Source: Christensenellaceae bacterium Phil1
Lineage (GTDB): Bacteria; Bacillota; Clostridia; Christensenellales; CAG-138
Length of the DNA stretch: 64,000 nt
Assembly (NCBI GenBank): GCA_001940855.1
Contig: MSGS01000045.1
Span: forward strand, 52,045-116,044
Direction of reading: 5' to 3'
Part shown: positions 63,481 to 64,000 of the stretch, in pieces
Numbering within the stretch: position 1 is the first letter of the stretch
Layout of the letters: each line of letters starts with the position of its first letter
Program-made: the position numbers and the translations under genes
Notes under the pieces: generated by a model
The model's database searches: none
Seen by the model: only the letters and a program-made list of their open reading frames with translations
What the model was told of the DNA's origin: nothing

Positions 63481-64000
63481 CTATTCCTTTGTTCACTGGG
63501 CCGCCTTACTCACTGCCGTACGCAATTCTCCCTGTTCCGCCCGTTCTCCGTTTCGCTGCATCCGCCACTGGCGGCGCTCAACTCCGAACCTCGACAGTGA
63601 GGCTTAATGTGGGAGTTTGTACTGTACCAAAATGCTCCCCGGCCAGGGAGCTGGCAAGCCGAAGGTTTAGCTGAGGGGTTGCGATAAACAAGAGCAGCCC
63701 CGATACCACCCCTCCAAAGCTGTCCCCGTTTACGGGGAAAGTGTCGCGGCGTAGCCGTGACGAAAGGGGAGCGGCTCTAAGCTGCCAAGTGCCATGAACT
63801 ATTCCCCCTCAGCTTCGCTTACGCTCAGCAGCTCCCCCGCGCGCGGTGGCGCCTTTGGGGTGTGCGACACTATGTGTCAATTCTCCGTTTCGCTGCATCC
63901 TGCACAGCGGGCGCTCAGCTCCTGCCCCGTCGCCGGCCAACCGTATAGGTTTAAGGTGTAAAAAGTTAGAAATCGATCCCGGCTCTGCGCACAAGGTCGT
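63481..64000. repeat. Intergenic mosaic of short repeats
   Basis: No gene is seen. TTCTCCGTTTCGCTGCATCC occurs at 63544-63563 and again at 63881-63900; both copies are followed by GGCGCTCA(A/G)CTCC-like sequence. Between them lie GCTCCCCGGCCAGGGAGCTGGC and GTTTACGGGGAAAGTG-type units with CTCAGCTTCGCTTACGCTCAGCAGCTCCC near 63805-63835. Such GC-rich, CTCCC/GGGAG-bearing blocks resemble dispersed intergenic repeats of gut Clostridia. Confidence 0.55.

Noticed and set aside
1..64000. tRNA or rRNA genes
   Set aside because: Scanning for GTTCRANYC-type arms and for conserved rRNA stretches on both strands gave only chance matches within coding genes. A tRNAscan-SE run would settle this.

Overview
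The window comes from a Gram-positive anaerobe of the Firmicutes, most likely a gut Clostridia. The evidence is the uninterrupted S10-spc-alpha ribosomal superoperon in Firmicutes order (with secY, adk, map, a KOW protein, infA and rpoA), zinc-type S14, S4 and L36, strong AGGAGG ribosome binding sites, a sortase-type surface protein and dockerin/cohesin proteins. Base composition looks moderately GC-rich. I cannot name a genus from sequence alone. No rRNA, tRNA, CRISPR array, prophage or intact insertion sequence was seen.

Layout. 1-13.9 kb: the 3' end of a galE-like gene, a secreted SH3-domain protein behind a long structured leader, serA and serC, arginine deiminase, a KdpDE-like two-component pair, a radical SAM/CBS pair, a DUF1846 protein, a PIG-V-like membrane glycosyltransferase, an acetyltransferase, a divergent pair of small unknown proteins and a membrane protein. 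13.9-29.9 kb: 32 co-directional genes from rpsJ to rplQ on the minus strand, driven by a consensus-like promoter upstream of rpsJ and closed by a strong terminator after rplQ. 30-37.4 kb: a DUF4438 protein, a His/Cys-repeat surface protein with a PPQTG-type signal, a ribbon-helix-helix regulator, an aldehyde dehydrogenase, and a DUF4358-MBOAT-DHHW operon that probably O-acetylates an extracellular polymer. 37.5-45.2 kb: a hom-lysC-asd operon, a compact alaS with two small followers, and a membrane-anchored solute-binding protein.

45.2-57.3 kb is the most distinctive region: six consecutive minus-strand genes for exported proteins that form a small cohesin-dockerin system. It contains a free dockerin, a transglutaminase-dockerin, a 1770-residue membrane-anchored multi-Ig protein with a cohesin-like head, a cohesin-plus-dockerin adaptor, a membrane-anchored cohesin protein and a beta-helix dockerin protein. 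No glycoside hydrolase is present, so this looks like a non-cellulosomal surface assembly. The dockerins fall into two sequence classes, which suggests two binding specificities.

57.3-64 kb: an SLC13-like permease, a DEDDh exonuclease, small membrane proteins and lipoproteins, an XRE regulator, two decayed gene remnants and an intergenic mosaic of short repeats at the right edge.

A recurring feature is a good promoter whose -10 box ends only 6-7 bases before an ATG with no Shine-Dalgarno sequence (11473, 44281, 59526), which suggests that leaderless mRNAs are used alongside SD-led ones.
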